Origin: Anaspis maculata
Taxonomy: Eukaryota > Arthropoda > Insecta > Coleoptera > Scraptiidae
Assembly: GCA_949128115.1 (NCBI GenBank)
Contig: OX421962.1
Span: 59,995,787-60,059,786 of the forward strand
Direction: 5' to 3'
Length of the DNA: 64,000 nucleotides
Part shown: positions 12,721 through 24,874 of the stretch, one piece after another
How positions within the stretch are numbered: position 1 is the stretch's first letter
How the letters are laid out: every line of letters starts with the position of its first letter
Position numbers and translations under genes: made by a program
Notes under the pieces: generated by a model
What the model was told of the DNA's origin: nothing
Seen by the model: only the letters and a program-made list of their open reading frames with translations
Database searches by the model: none

Positions 12721-13213
12721 CCTTAACGAGGCATCGAAGAATATTTTTGGTTGGTAATTTCAGCTTGATTTTTTGACAAGGAATCCGCTTTAGAGGTTTG
12801 TTACACTAATTTGTAACACTATGTAGCACAGCGAGGCTTAAAAAAGGCTTCCCTATAGCTTGATGGTTTCCTCGTTAGAGCCATGTCTTTTCACCAGAGA
12901 TTTTTATAGAAATTTTCAACGAAATCTTCAAATTCTAATAAATTTGTCTGGTGCGTTACATACCTATTTCAAGTTATATTTCAAGTTCTCAAAATACCAA
13001 TATCGTATTATTAAACTATTTCCAAAATGTATTAGATATGACTGTTACGTGTCAAAGATTTCAAGTGTTTTTTTTCAGGCAAAACAGAGTTCTGTTTATT
13101 TTTATTTGTATAGTATTTATAGTAAGTACCTACACTGGCTCTTCCATGCAGCTTTTTGTTTGAACATACTTAGCGGGCTAGCATTGAAACATTACTAATT
13201 CTATAGTATCTTA

Positions 13214-13570
<357 letters not shown>

Positions 13571-13767
13571 CTATTCACTGGACAATGAGCCACTAATACT
13601 AAAGTGAAGTATAGGATAAATATGAAAATGTATTCTGTACAGGGTGTCACATGAGTAGTGATGGGCACTATCGATAAATTTTACTATCGAATGATCGACT
13701 ATCGAATGACTGAAACTATCGAATGATTCATTCAAATTCATTCATTCACATGAATCCGTTGAATTCA

Positions 13768-13882
13768 TTCATTTGCTATCGATTCATTCATTCATTCATT
13801 CATTCATTCATTCATTCATTCATTCGTTCATTCGTTCATTCATTCATTCGTTCATTCATTCATTCGTTCATTCATTCATTTG
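13768..13882. repeat. (TTCA)n microsatellite, first array
   Basis: Tetranucleotide repeat TTCA with TTCG variants, inside the hAT-type element. Open frames here that read as repeats of Phe-Ile-His-Ser are a by-product of the repeat. Confidence 0.9.
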
Positions 13883-14486
13883 AACGTGCTATCGAATTAT
13901 TCGATAGCTGACAACTATCGAATAATTCGATAGTATTCATTAGATAGTGCCCATCACTAGTCTTGGAGGATCCTTCCTGCATTGCGACCTATAAGATCTT
14001 TTGTGCGTAACCATGCGAGTTCTGGAACTCAGTCCCTCAGTTATTAGACCAAGAGCTAGCAACGTTTGATTGCAACACTCATTTTCTAAAGGTCTGTTCC
14101 CATCTTAAAATGTTCAGGTACAGTTTCTGTGTACCAAAGTATTTGTTATTCAGTTACTTTGTCTACAGTTACTAAGTTTAAATTTAATATTTCCCTCTAT
14201 TTATTTTGATTTCATTCACTTACCCATAAAAATCAATAAGTAATTGAATACATTATAAAATTGTACATCTCATAATCCATTCCAAAAAATCGACTGAAAA
14301 TCAAATTGTTTAATTCATTCATTGCTGATTCCATAGAACATGAAAAACTGATAATTATACTTTGGTACAACAAACATTTTTATTACAAGTTAAAATTCAT
14401 CCATTCATTCGTTCATCAATTAATTCTGTTTCGCATTCAAAAATTTTTCAGTTCATCCGTTAAATCCACTTGTATATTGTATCATC

Positions 14487-14679
14487 CATCCATTTATTCG
14501 TTCAGTCATTCATTCGTTCATGCATTCATCCATTAATTTGTTTATTCATTCATTCATATCTTCATCCATTCGTTAATTCATTCGTTCATTTATTCATTCA
14601 TGTATTCGCTCATTCATTTATTCATTCATTCGTTCATTCATTCATTCATTCATTCATTCGTTCATTCATTCATTCATTC

Positions 14680-14711
<32 letters not shown>

Positions 14712-14735
14712 ATTCATTCGTTCATTCATTCATTT
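14487..14735. repeat. (TTCA)n microsatellite, second array
   Basis: A longer, purer TTCA/TTCG array than the one at 13768-13882, again directly followed by the TGAACGTGCTATCGAATTAT right-end block. Confidence 0.9.
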
Positions 14736-14821
14736 GAACGTGCTATCGAATTATTCGATAGCTGACAACTATCGAATAATTCGATAGTATTCATTCGATA
14801 GTGCCCATCACTACACATGAG

Positions 14822-16742
14822 TACCTACATAGCTTGAAGGTACCGCCATTTTTTTTTGTTGATGAAAATCGGCGGCTTTTCATTTAAAGTTTTTTTTTTC
14901 GTGATTGAGCCCCTTTAAAAACATGACTAGGCAAACTACCGCAGGGATAACTACTTATATAATATTATTGTACTCTTTTTCGCCAGCTGATGACAAGATA
15001 TCCTGCACATTTACCCCGCTTCACCTTACATACAGAATAGCTAACATTCAAAAAGTTGGTGATGCATTAAACTTAATCCCCCATCTTGCATACAGTGGAA
15101 CGACGTGCTTAGTTATTTTGGGACCTGCTTCAAATAATTACACTGACATGTGGGGATTAGACAAAGTTTCGTTAAACTAAAATTAATTGAAAACTAAAAG
15201 TGCGCTTTTAGAGTAAATAAAACGAAGAAAAAACATCGCCTTATTTTACTATAAAATTGCCTCGATTTATACCAAGCTACGGCATATACAGGCTGATGAA
15301 TGAAAACTGGAGTTCCACTTCATTAAATCAGGATCAGGTTTTCTATTTTTTAATTACAAATTTTCGCCATGGACCACATCTGTGATGGATTTGGCGACCT
15401 TTTTTAAGCCAGAATTGTAATTACAATTCTCGGAAAAATCTACGACGTGATCTTTTATAATTCATAAAATAAAGCGTAATCCGTCCGTACTTAACTTGAA
15501 TAAACGGAAAAATTGAAGGGCTCAGCTTTAAAAATGAAGGGAAAAATATCCAGGCGTGCGGCTTGTACTAATACCGGAGTATATGGTGCGATCTAAAACG
15601 GTTGGTTCCTGTTTGAGAAACTGATTAAAAATTCAGCCGTTAAGCCTCGGAAAGTGCCAGAAAACCTGATCGGAAGATTTCGCAATTATTTTTGCTTCTT
15701 CTCATTCGACGGCGGGTAGCAGACCAGAGAGTGCATGCAGGCGGGAAATCGCACGTTTTTCATCAAATCCCTACTGTGCGCTCTCCATGCGACTTGTGCC
15801 AGACGAAAACATCAGACCATCCCCATCTCGATGAGTAAACGTGAACAATTTTCTTGACATTATTCAACTGTAGGTGTAACATCAAAAGAATACTCAAAAT
15901 TGATCATTTTGGTGCCCACCAAGAGCTTTGAATGTAAATGAATTATCAACAGTAATAAAACAAGTGCTTTGTTTCAATTCAGGTTGAATTCGTTTCAAGA
16001 CGAAAAGAACTTACTGTCATCTACGAGGAAGTCCTCGTGTGACTGACAGTTGTTTGAGAATCAAAACAAGTTGGTAAATTAAACTGAAAGGTATATTTTG
16101 ATGATTATTACATAAATGCCTACTGCGTGACCTGATGGTAGTTTAAACGGCTAACTCGAAACCATACGCGTTAAAACTATAATAGTTTTTCAATTATTGC
16201 AACTAATTTTTGACTATTTCGAAGAAATTAAATTTTTCATAAATTTGGATTCAACTGTGGAACGTTGTATGGAGCAGAGTTATTGAGGAGCTCGCGGCAC
16301 ATGTACATGGGCGTGTGACAACGTAACTTTCGACGTGAAAATAGACGAGATTGTCATTTGCAATTCCTTAGTTACAGGGGAATTTTCACGTTCTACGTTG
16401 CGTTACGTCGTACGTTCCGTGCATAAGATCGGAAACTCCCTATTGATTGTTGACGCGGCAGTGACAAAGACAAGCGACTTTGTAATGACCACCCTTCACC
16501 CTTTCTCTCTCAACATGGACCTCAACGGTGATTTTCTGTTGAAAAACAAGGCTGTTTAGCACGAAGGCGCGAGCGCATTTTATAGAGAAATTGACTGGCG
16601 TCCTCAAACCTATATGTATGTATTATATAATAATCAAGAGTAATGTAGATGCTTTATGTGTCTCGATAATTTTGACCACCAGGACTTGCTGCGATAAGGA
16701 CTTGACTGCAAAGGAAGGTATTAAAATGTTTTTCTTCTTGGG
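14822..16742. other. No gene or clear repeat
   Basis: About 1.9 kb, likely intronic. A 91-codon frame at 14905-15180 on the plus strand has no domain I recognise and no splice context I can defend. CpG is slightly higher around 15700-15830 and 16260-16450. Confidence 0.4.
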
Positions 16743-16903
16743 GTGGGTTTAGTCAGCTTATTTCGCCGTATGATTTCAGTGTTAGCCATAAGCGCAGCAT
16801 CGCTCATTGGCTCTTGTGGCGCAACGCATGGCATGAGAGCAAATGAGCGATGCTGTGCTTACGGCTAAAATTGGGACCACAACTTAATAAGCTGATTAAT
16901 CCT
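16743..16903. repeat. Short foldback, AGCATCGCTCATT arms
   Basis: Inner arms GCAGCATCGCTCATT and AATGAGCGATGCTG are nearly perfect inverses. Outer arms TTAGTCAGCTTA and TAAGCTGATTAA add to the stem. Total about 160 bases. Confidence 0.65.
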
Positions 16904-16967
16904 ACCTTTACGGTTACAGTGTTGTGAATGCTTCTAAAGAAAAACCGAAGAAAAAGTTATAGGGTCT

Positions 16968-17100
16968 GTTCTGTAACGTTTTAACGGGCCAGTAAAATTT
17001 TAAAAGGCGCTGGTCACCTAGGAATTATCAGAAATCGGCTTTACGATTGGCTGAATTTTTTTCAACTGCCTTTAAATTTTAACGGGTTTGTTACAGAATC
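16968..17100. repeat. Short foldback, TTCTGTAAC family (copy 1)
   Basis: The left end GTTCTGTAACGTTTTAACGG faces a right end CGGGTTTGTTACAGAATCGC. The internal segment with GATTGGCTGAATTTTTTTCA and CTGCCTTTAAATTTTAAC recurs at 23842-23995. Confidence 0.55.
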
Positions 17101-17225
17101 GCCACTTCTCTGAAATTTAACATTTTAAATTCTAAGTTTTCATTACTGAAAATTTTCCAAAAAGATATTTGCATCTTTTAGGAAAAATCAATAAAAGACT
17201 GCCAGTCCAATTTTAGAAATATATT

Positions 17226-17350
17226 GCCGTGTGAATAAAAAGTAGCTTTTGCTTTCACTTGGATTTTCCTAGGTGTTGCTAAGCAAATTTTCCTTAGCAA
17301 CTCCTAGCTAAATCTAGTTAAAAGCAAAACCTACTTTTTATTCACACGGC
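17226..17350. repeat. Short foldback with GCCGTGTGAATAAAAAGTAG arms
   Basis: A 125-base hairpin. GCCGTGTGAATAAAAAGTAG on the left is inverted as CTACTTTTTATTCACACGGC on the right. Inner arms AGGTGTTGCTAAG and CTTAGCAACTCCT share a family motif with 6468-6542. Confidence 0.7.
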
Positions 17351-19134
17351 CCCCTTGTTTTTCATTTTTGTATTTGGAGCATTGGTTGCGCCGAAACCAT
17401 AGAAAACAAAATCTTTCTCTATCTCCGAGATCCTCAGTCATATTATACGTCACGGTCTGTCCTTTGAATCGCCAATCTCAGTTGCTCTAAAATTGTTCTA
17501 CTAATGCCCCTGATGGCTACCGTATTGCATTCTAAAATATTCAATTCTTCAATGTTGATATTTCTAAAAAAAGGTGTATCGAAAATGCCTTGATTTTTGG
17601 CAATTAAAAAACCTGCTGTGAATGCCAACCGTCAATAAACATTTTTCCAAAACAGCGAAGCTCTGAATAATTGATGCTTCAATGTTTGTTTGGAAACAAA
17701 ATCAGAACAACTGAGATTTACTGCGGGGCAATACGTTTTGTGTTGGGATGGCATGTAACGTAATAAATTTTCAAAGAAATTCGTCTGCAATAGAACTTTT
17801 GTAAACATAGATTATTTTTGAATCCTGCAGCTTTGCCGCTAATTACACGAAATTTATTAGTTTTAGCACATGTTGAATTATAAATTCGTTATGTTGCAGT
17901 TTTGTTCCTTCTGTTGGTTGGTCTGTATAGCACCCCAGCTATGGATTGAATTATGAACTCGGAATCTCAGAATAAAAAAATCATTCAAAGGAATTTAAAA
18001 GACGATTAGGATGAGGCGTTTTTCAGATTGATCGGTGTATCAAAAGTTGTAAATTTACTTAGTGGTATAGTTGCCATTGAATGAGTTAAAAATACCAAAA
18101 TTTTATCGTAAATCATACGAGCACCGCATCACAACAATGATTTGCGTTATCTAAAAAAACAATATCAGCCAGGTATATCATCGATTTCGTATCTTTATTA
18201 ACTTAATAATTTCAAAACGTTCAATTTGAGCAATTAACTGATACGCCATACTGTATACTGGTGATTTCGGTAATAATTTCAGTGGTCCGCTGTATCGATA
18301 TTTGACTGGTGAAGATGTCGGCAAACGCCAATCACAAAGCTGTCAATTCAGAAATGATTGATGGAAGGCGGTGCGAATTCAAAGAAAGTGTATTTTTTCA
18401 CTATCTGCCATACCAGTCGCACTTTCATCTTATCTCATCGAAAATACTGACGTAGTATAAACCAAACAATTTGAACATTACATACTTTGTTGGGAGGACT
18501 AGTTTATCGAGGACTCCATTTCGATGGTCATGCGCTAATGTCAACGTCAACGTCAAAAATTATCTCTCGCGCAAGGTTAACAAAATCGAGAAATGCATTA
18601 TTGTGTTTACAACTACTGTAATCACGGACCTGTAACAAACTGAACTGCTGATCATGCACTATACATTTGTATACATTACAAATGATACTCCTGGAGGCTT
18701 GCCATCTGGTGTGTTACCGGTACATTTGAGTACATTTCAAAGGTTTATTCCCATGTGTAGATGTTTGCAAGTTTGTGCATGAGTACCTACTATAGTGTCA
18801 GTGAGAAGAATACATTTTTCAGCATACACTATGTCGTCAAAATAGTTTCACAACCAAAAGAAAAATGCATCGCAAAACGAAGGTTTGAGAACCACTGGAC
18901 AAATAAATGTAATTCCGTCAGGCTGGCATTTCTGTCATACCTACTATCAATTTCATTGATTTGATTTTGACGAACTTCGCACAGGGTGACACTGTCATGG
19001 TGCTGACATAACGAATTTTTGCGTTGAAATCATTACGGCTACGATTAATTACTTGCTTGCTGGTTTTTGTAAGTGTGTGTAAAGTGACAACTGCGAAGTA
19101 GGTATTCTAAAATATAATTCACGGCTTTCTGCAT
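17351..19134. other. No gene or clear repeat
   Basis: About 1.8 kb of ordinary intronic composition with no supported feature. Confidence 0.4.
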
Positions 19135-19136
19135 TA

Positions 19137-20011
19137 GAGCAAGCTATGGAAAAATTGTGTTGTGTTGGTACGAATGATACGATGACAAGAGGATGCCAGC
19201 CAGTTGTCTAGACGTGCAATTTTCAATGTGACATCTTGTCACCGTGTCAAGGTATTGTGTACGCGAAAGGAACATTTTTGAGCATACGCCAGGAATCGTG
19301 AGTTTCTTTGGAGTGCTTTGCAGTATGGACGTGATTCGACATTGTTCTTACTGGTTAGTGGGTCTCCGCCAAGGTTGTTGGATTTTTGGCGGCTACTAAT
19401 GAATGATGTCGAAGATCGGCAGGATACTACTCGGATGAAAAGGCCCACCGCCCAAAAGGCTACATCTTCTGATGCACATCACTGGAGTTTAGTGAGTACT
19501 GTACTAGCTCTAACTCTAGCTATTATACCTATTGCAACAGCAAGCAAAGTATGAAGACACTTGCCGGCAGACAACACAGTGTACCTACCTACTCACGCCC
19601 AAATTGTCTCGTCTCCGTACAGTTCAACTCCATAAATTATTGTCCTACTATCCATATTACACATCTAAAGAATAAGTTGCCTCTTGGGCAGTGAGTTTCT
19701 TATTTTTACATTCCATTTCTTCGCCGCATCACGGATTTCGGCATAATTCTCAGTGGCCGGCAAAAAGCTAATAGCTTTGGCGAAGACTCACTAACCAGTG
19801 AAGACAATGTACCTTATCGTTTACAGTGCAAATCACTCAATGGAAACTAACAGTTCTCCGCATATTCTCGAAAATTTCCACTTTCGTGTACATCACTCCC
19901 CGAGACGGTGACAATGTCACATTGAAAATTGCACATGAAGACAGCTAACTACCAACAAGTCGTCAACGTGTCATTCGTACCAACGCAACCCATTTTTTCC
20001 TTAGCTTGCCT
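19137..20011. mobile_element. Foldback element around a 350-base unpaired core
   Basis: Arms of about 250 bases (19137 to about 19390 and about 19745 to 20011) are inverse copies; GTTGGTACGAATG near 19165 faces CATTCGTACCAAC near 19974. TA lies at both borders (19135-19136, 20012-20013). The core between the arms is not palindromic and contains the short plus-strand frame described separately. Confidence 0.7.
19399..19554 (+). other. Short frame with signal-peptide-like end, unproven
   Basis: An ATG at 19399 opens 51 codons ending at TGA 19554. The last 25 residues are hydrophobic and end in Ala-Thr-Ala-Ser-Lys, which resembles a signal peptide with its cleavage region. A GTGAGT that could be a splice donor lies at 19490-19495. 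It sits in the unpaired core of a foldback, antisense to Pitx. I do not recognise the sequence, and a frame of this size is expected by chance, so this is no more than a candidate first exon captured by an element. Confidence 0.12.
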
Positions 20012-20125
20012 TAATGCACTCTGCGGATTTGCTTCAGCGCCAAAAGTTGCGGTTTTTTTGTACTTTTCCTGCAGAAAGTTATCTATTTCCATAACAACAA
20101 TACCATTTAAATAATCATACCACTA

Positions 20126-22927
20126 GTACTAGCGGTAAGCAAAATAAAACTGCATTGTATGATACAAGCAACAGATTTGGTACACGTGATCTTTGAAGAA
20201 TTCTAAGCGATTTGACCCGTAGTTCTTGAAAATCCCTTCGGGGGGAGCCGAGGTATGGGGTGGGGGGACAGGGGTTGATTTCTCTTATTTAGAAAAATCC
20301 ATATGCGCCAAACTGGCTTGGGAAATGTCGAATTCAAGTAAATTGAACATGCTGAATACACTGGTAAATCCTAATTTTATAAAAAAAAATGCACATAGTA
20401 GCTTTTTTTTCAAAATGGCCGCCGATAATTGACAAAAAACATGTACGAATTAGGTGTTCAAGTAAGGTATCAATTTATATGTTTTCGAGGTCGCTGGACT
20501 CATTTCTCTTATCGAAATTATCATATCGAACAAAATTATCCATTTTGGGCCTCGGTAAATGAACTACCCTGCTATTTCATGAAATTTAATCAATGACAAA
20601 AAACATGTATGAATAAGTTGATCGAGTCAGGTATCAATTTTTATGTTTTCGAGGCCACTGAAATCACTATATTGAACATAATTATACATTTTGGGTCAGG
20701 GTAAATGAATCACCCCCACACCTGAAGTGACACTTTCAAGATTTGAAGTGTACAATCGAAAGAACGATATGGAGCTACATCTAAATAAAATCTTTTTGAT
20801 TGATAAATGAAAATTACCGATGTAACTACACCTTTAAACTCACATTAACCATCCTTGGAAGCCCCAACCGCTCTTGATGGGAGGGTCTTGTAGAACCCAA
20901 ATTTCCTTATTGTGCCACAGGAAAGTGCTTTAAAAATGTTTTTACCCTCGTTTTTACCCTAAAGTGACAGGTAAAGTGTCCATTACAAGCGTCTTTTGGC
21001 GCAAAAAAGCGAGATTTTCCTGCCTAGGCAGATAAAGACTTAACCTGCCTATGCCTAGGCAAGGAAATCTCACTTTTCTGCGTCAAGAGACGTTTTGTTT
21101 GCTGAAAATTTGCTAAAAACTGTTGAAAACCGGATCCAGCAACGTGCTATTCGCCAAATTGTACCAGAATGACATTTCAGAATTTTGGTACCAAATATTT
21201 CTTTCTTTGTGGTTGATTGAGGTAGTTTCGGGTAAAACGTTATACATAATATGCCAGGAAAGTTAGTGTCTTTACAGGGCACGTAGGCTCCCAGGCCTCG
21301 CTTACGATCGTCCTTGAATATTCCTGCTAGTCCTGTGAATATTCGCCCTCCTGCCTTATTATGTCAATAACTATTGAATGGCATAAGATAGTATAATACC
21401 TACTTGATAATATTTTATGTATTGTTGGAGTTTTTAGTTGAGATTCCCCACTACTTGTAAACATACATATGATAATAATAATAATAATAAAAAAACATGT
21501 TCGTTGTTCCTGGGGTTAAAATTGAACTCATCGAAGTAAGCAACTGGGACTTTGACACAAAGCTCTGACAGTAAGTCAGTCCTACCATGTAATTTGTGTT
21601 TTTAGACTTCAAGCAAGTTATGATTCCCATAAAAGTTTCATTCCTTTCTTTTGAAAGTCTAGATTTGACACCAGTTCTGCCCATTTTAACATTTTCATCT
21701 TTCTCTGCCTTCTTGATTATAGGTACACTGACAGACAAAATTAACGCACCACCAATATCTAACTAAGTTTGAAGTCAAATCACCGATTTATTCGATTTGA
21801 ATGATTTTTTCCTCTGAATTGTGTAGGGTGATTTTTCAGAGAATCTGACTGCATGTTGATAAACTTTCGAAAAAAATATCAATTTTGGCTGGATACCAGG
21901 TGTGACATTAATGTGCTGTTTTTCACCGTATCTTGGAGCTTCCCTGTGGAGAGCACCGGCAACAGCAGAAAGTTATAATGACCTCGTTTATGGTCATAAT
22001 GAATTTATGACCTCGTTTATGACGAACTATGAACCCATCTTTCCTGAACGTCATTTTTTTAATTTTAAATTGTTAGCCCGATTTTGAGGCAAGATAGAAC
22101 TTTTTCCCAACAAAACATGCTTTTTCAACTTTTGAAGGTGGTTGAGGAAGTTTCTTGAGTAGGTACCCTCAATATAGCCATCAGGAGGTCGTGGGTTCAA
22201 AATCGATCGGCTAGAATGATTTCTACAGTACCTACATAAAATATTATCAAAGTAAGTATTATTATACTATTTTATACCATTTAAATACATTTTTTCAACG
22301 GTTTCCTACAATACAAGGAAAGCCAGGTTATGCAGGGATGGTTATTGTGACTTTAAAGGTGTAGTTACATGGGTAATTTCATCTATCATCAAAAAAGAGA
22401 TTATTCAGATGTAGCTCCATATTGTTTTTTCGATATTCACAACAAATCTTGGAAGCGTCACTTCAAGTGTTGGGGGTTGTTCATCTACCCTGACCCAAAA
22501 TGGATAATTTTGTTCGATATGGTAATTTCGATAAGAGAAATGAGTCCAGCGCCCTAGAAAACATATAAATTGATACCTTACTCGAATAAGTTATTCATGC
22601 ATGATTTTTTGTCATTCATTGGCGGCCATTTTGGGAAAAAAGGCTACTATTTGCATTTTTCCAAAAATTAGAATTCGCCAGTGTATTCAGTATGTTCAAT
22701 TCACTTGAATTTGACATTTTCCATGCCAGTTTGGGGCATATAGATTTTTTCTAAATAAGAGAAATGAACCCCTCTTCCCCCCCCCCATATCTCGGCTCTC
22801 CCCGAAGGGATTTTCAAGAACTACGGGTCAAATCGCTTAGAATTTTTCTGAGGTTACGTGTGCCCAATCTGTTGCTTGTATCATAAAATGCAGTATTCTT
22901 CATTAGTTAGCTGCTTACCGCTAGTAC
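20126..22927. mobile_element. Largest foldback (2.8 kb), GTACTAGCGGTAAGC ends
   Basis: Left arm about 20126-20865 and right arm about 22325-22927 are inverse copies, bordered by TA (20124-20125, 22928-22929) with ends GTACTAGCGGTAAGC and GCTTACCGCTAGTAC. The left arm is longer because a block of about 130 bases with TATCAATTTATATGTTTTCG is present twice (near 20468 and 20631). The 1.45-kb spacer contains another hairpin at 20985-21094 and unrelated sequence. No coding domain was recognised. Confidence 0.8.
20985..21094. repeat. Nested hairpin, TGCCTAGGCA core
   Basis: AGCGAGATTTTCCTGCCTAGG on the left is inverted as CCTAGGCAAGGAAATCTCAC on the right; outer arms are GCGTCTTTTGGCGCA and TGCGTCAAGAGACG. 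It lies in the spacer of the 20126-22927 foldback. Confidence 0.65.
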
Positions 22928-22929
22928 TA

Positions 22930-24223
22930 CACCTGCAATTGTCAATTTCAACCTGCAAATGTCAATTTCAAAAATTCATAAACTTCAATTTTGACAATTT
23001 TTCTCACACATATGTTCGCGACTGCCGCATGAGGGTGCTGAAACGGGCGGGATATCCAAAATGTGCAGAGCGCCTGTATGTGCAAAGTTCGAAGTTGGGA
23101 GTTGCCATTGCAAACAACTCTATGGGTATAGGTGAATAGTGGGAATGGAGAATGGAACACCAATGATAAAGCTTTCGTGTCGTGTTTTTACAACAGATTT
23201 CACCTTAGTTTAGCTTAGCAAGTAGTTTAGGTAAAGGGTACAGGTACAGGTCAATTGGAGAACTACTTAATTATTTCTTGATCTGTTCACTACATGCAAC
23301 AGAGTTGATGTTAAACTGTTGAACGATAAGAGAGATTCGGCCAATAAAGAACTTACGTCTCTTCAACTTCCGTCTTGTATACCTACTGTCCTACTGATTA
23401 GAAACTATAGGTGCTACAAGGAGGGTGAAACGATATTTTATTATGGCATGTTGAGGCATCATAACTTTGAGATCAAAATAAAAATATTATCCAACGTAAT
23501 GGGTGGAATTGAGACAGAGGTATACGATTGTACTATCCTCTTATACTTCCTACTATCTTTAGAACAATTTGGCTTTCAATTGATGAGACCAGACCAAAAG
23601 CCAAAAAAAATTTACATGTATTTTGTATAGTTAGGTACTTTGTTTTTCTTCAGGACAGAGGATATTATAATTTTTGCGATTGATAATGTTTGCTGAATTA
23701 GCAGACAAGTGGCAATTCTGTAAAGTTTAAACGCTTTTTGAATTTTTTCCAAAGGATGCGTTCAGCTAGAAACGCTCGAGAATTGGTTTTATTATTAACT
23801 TAACTTTTTTCAACAGCCCTTACATTTTACTGCGTTGCTATTAGTGGCAATTCTGTAAAAGTCAAACATCCCTTAAAATTGTAAAACGACCTGAAAACCA
23901 ACAGCAACCATCAACGATAAAAGATTGGCTTTATGACTGGCTCAACTTTATTAACTGCCTTTAAATTTTAACTGATCGGATACAGAGTCGCACGATTATT
24001 GATAATTGAATGAGAATGAGTGAGGGTATGAGTGATATTTTGTGTTTGATGAGAAAAGTGAGTTCGGGGTTGAGTGATTCATATAATATTGCCCTTGAGC
24101 ACCCTCCTTTTTCTGTGCCGATTGTTAAAGTGTTCCGGATTGTTTCCGAGAAAACCTGCGTAGTTGTTTCAGAAGAATAAAATCAAAATAATAAGATACA
24201 TGTGAATAAAATCATGAACTAAC
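22930..24223. other. No gene; diverged repeat relics
   Basis: Mostly featureless. The motif GTGGCAATTCTGTAAA occurs in direct orientation at about 23711 and 23842. Confidence 0.4.
23842..23995. repeat. TTCTGTAAC-family repeat (copy 2)
   Basis: Shares the arrangement of 16968-17100: CAATTCTGTAAAAGTC at the left end, then GATTGGCTTTATGACTGGCT, then CTGCCTTTAAATTTTAACTG, with a decayed right end ATACAGAGTCGC. Confidence 0.5.
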
Positions 24224-24343
24224 CTTTTCTATCCCTTGTCCGACTTCTGGCAGCAGTTGGAAAAGGCAGTTGGGGGTGGTCCATGGTTGTCGAACCAGAC
24301 ATTCCGGAATGGGCGTCTCGGAAATCTCCGGTTTCGGCCCAAA
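24224..24343 (-). CDS. Pitx: Candidate cassette or alternative 5' exon of Pitx
   Basis: A 120-base block on the minus strand opens after GTTGCAG and closes at AAAG followed by the strong donor GTTAGT. Read as a cassette, it starts and ends in phase 1, so it adds exactly 40 codons between the exon ending at 53594 (phase 1 donor) and the exon starting at 13506 (phase 1 acceptor) without breaking the frame. The 39 complete codons are Ser/Thr/Pro-rich at first, with MDHPQLPFP, and end in the basic run ARSRTRDRK, just where the known first exon ends in EKLKR. It also contains two ATG codons and could be an alternative first exon. The pyrimidine tract before the acceptor is weak, which favours the alternative-first-exon reading. 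I know of no homologue, so coding status rests on phase and donor. Confidence 0.45.
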
Positions 24344-24776
24344 CTGCAACGTAAATCATGTTGCTCTCTCTGTATACACTCAACCTTAAAATTACGTTTT
24401 CCAAACAACTATGTAGGTATTGGTATAATCTTATAATCTTAGGTATAAAGTTTTTTCTTGCAAGATTTTATGACTGATTGAAGAAGTCTATTTCTGTGGC
24501 ATATTATCCGAATCAACCACCCTTATTTATTTTTGTGGCGCATAATTCACTGCCAGCTACTCCTCCGCCCACACTAATTGGTGCTAACCGTTTCTGTCAC
24601 CATCCGACGAGCGTTTTTCTTAAACGTTCCAAAGTTAACACATGCTGGAAGACACATCGACTACCTTCTGTTTACTGACGCTTTTATGAGCCTAATTTAT
24701 GACAAACATGCACAATTCTGTTCGATAACCACAATTTTTGACGTGCGACATTTTTTCGACCCCCAAGTCATCATCG

Positions 24777-24791
24777 CTCTAATTTAAACTT
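24777..24791. repeat. Target site duplication of the LINE (3' side)
   Basis: CTCTAATTTAAACTT, identical to 30318-30332, lies directly beyond the A-tail of the minus-strand LINE. The last one or two T residues merge with the tail. Confidence 0.92.
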
Positions 24792-24874
24792 TTTTTTTTT
24801 TTTTTTTTTTATTCAAAAAGAAACTTGCTTCAGCCTCTTGGGCTATTAGCAATATGGTACAATATAATAGCAAT

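Larger units (their letters stand above)
13656..14813. mobile_element. hAT-type composite element with (TTCA)n core
   Basis: The outer ends TAGTGATGGGCACTATCGA and ATAGTGCCCATCACTA are directly flanked by the 8-bp duplication CACATGAG (13648-13655, 14814-14821), which indicates hAT-type transposition. A second, internal right end of about 80 bases ends at 13959 and is nearly identical to the true right end at 14734-14813. The element thus has one left end and two right ends. Between them lie about 440 bases of unrelated sequence and two long TTCA/TTCG arrays. It interrupts a TACAGGGTGTCAC end at 13638. Confidence 0.8.

Noticed and set aside
13768..14735. CRISPR-like array of regular repeats
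   Set aside because: Four-base units with no unique spacers, in a eukaryotic genome; a microsatellite.
14470..14787. Long frame of Phe-Ile-His-Ser repeats
   Set aside because: Direct translation of the (TTCA)n microsatellite inside a hAT-type element; other frames there are open for the same reason.
14935..14960. CCGCAGGGATAACTAC, reminiscent of a large-subunit rRNA motif
   Set aside because: The match is confined to about 12 bases, with no flanking rRNA-like sequence.
22185..22215. Box B-like GGTTCAAAATC
   Set aside because: No matching box A at the right distance.
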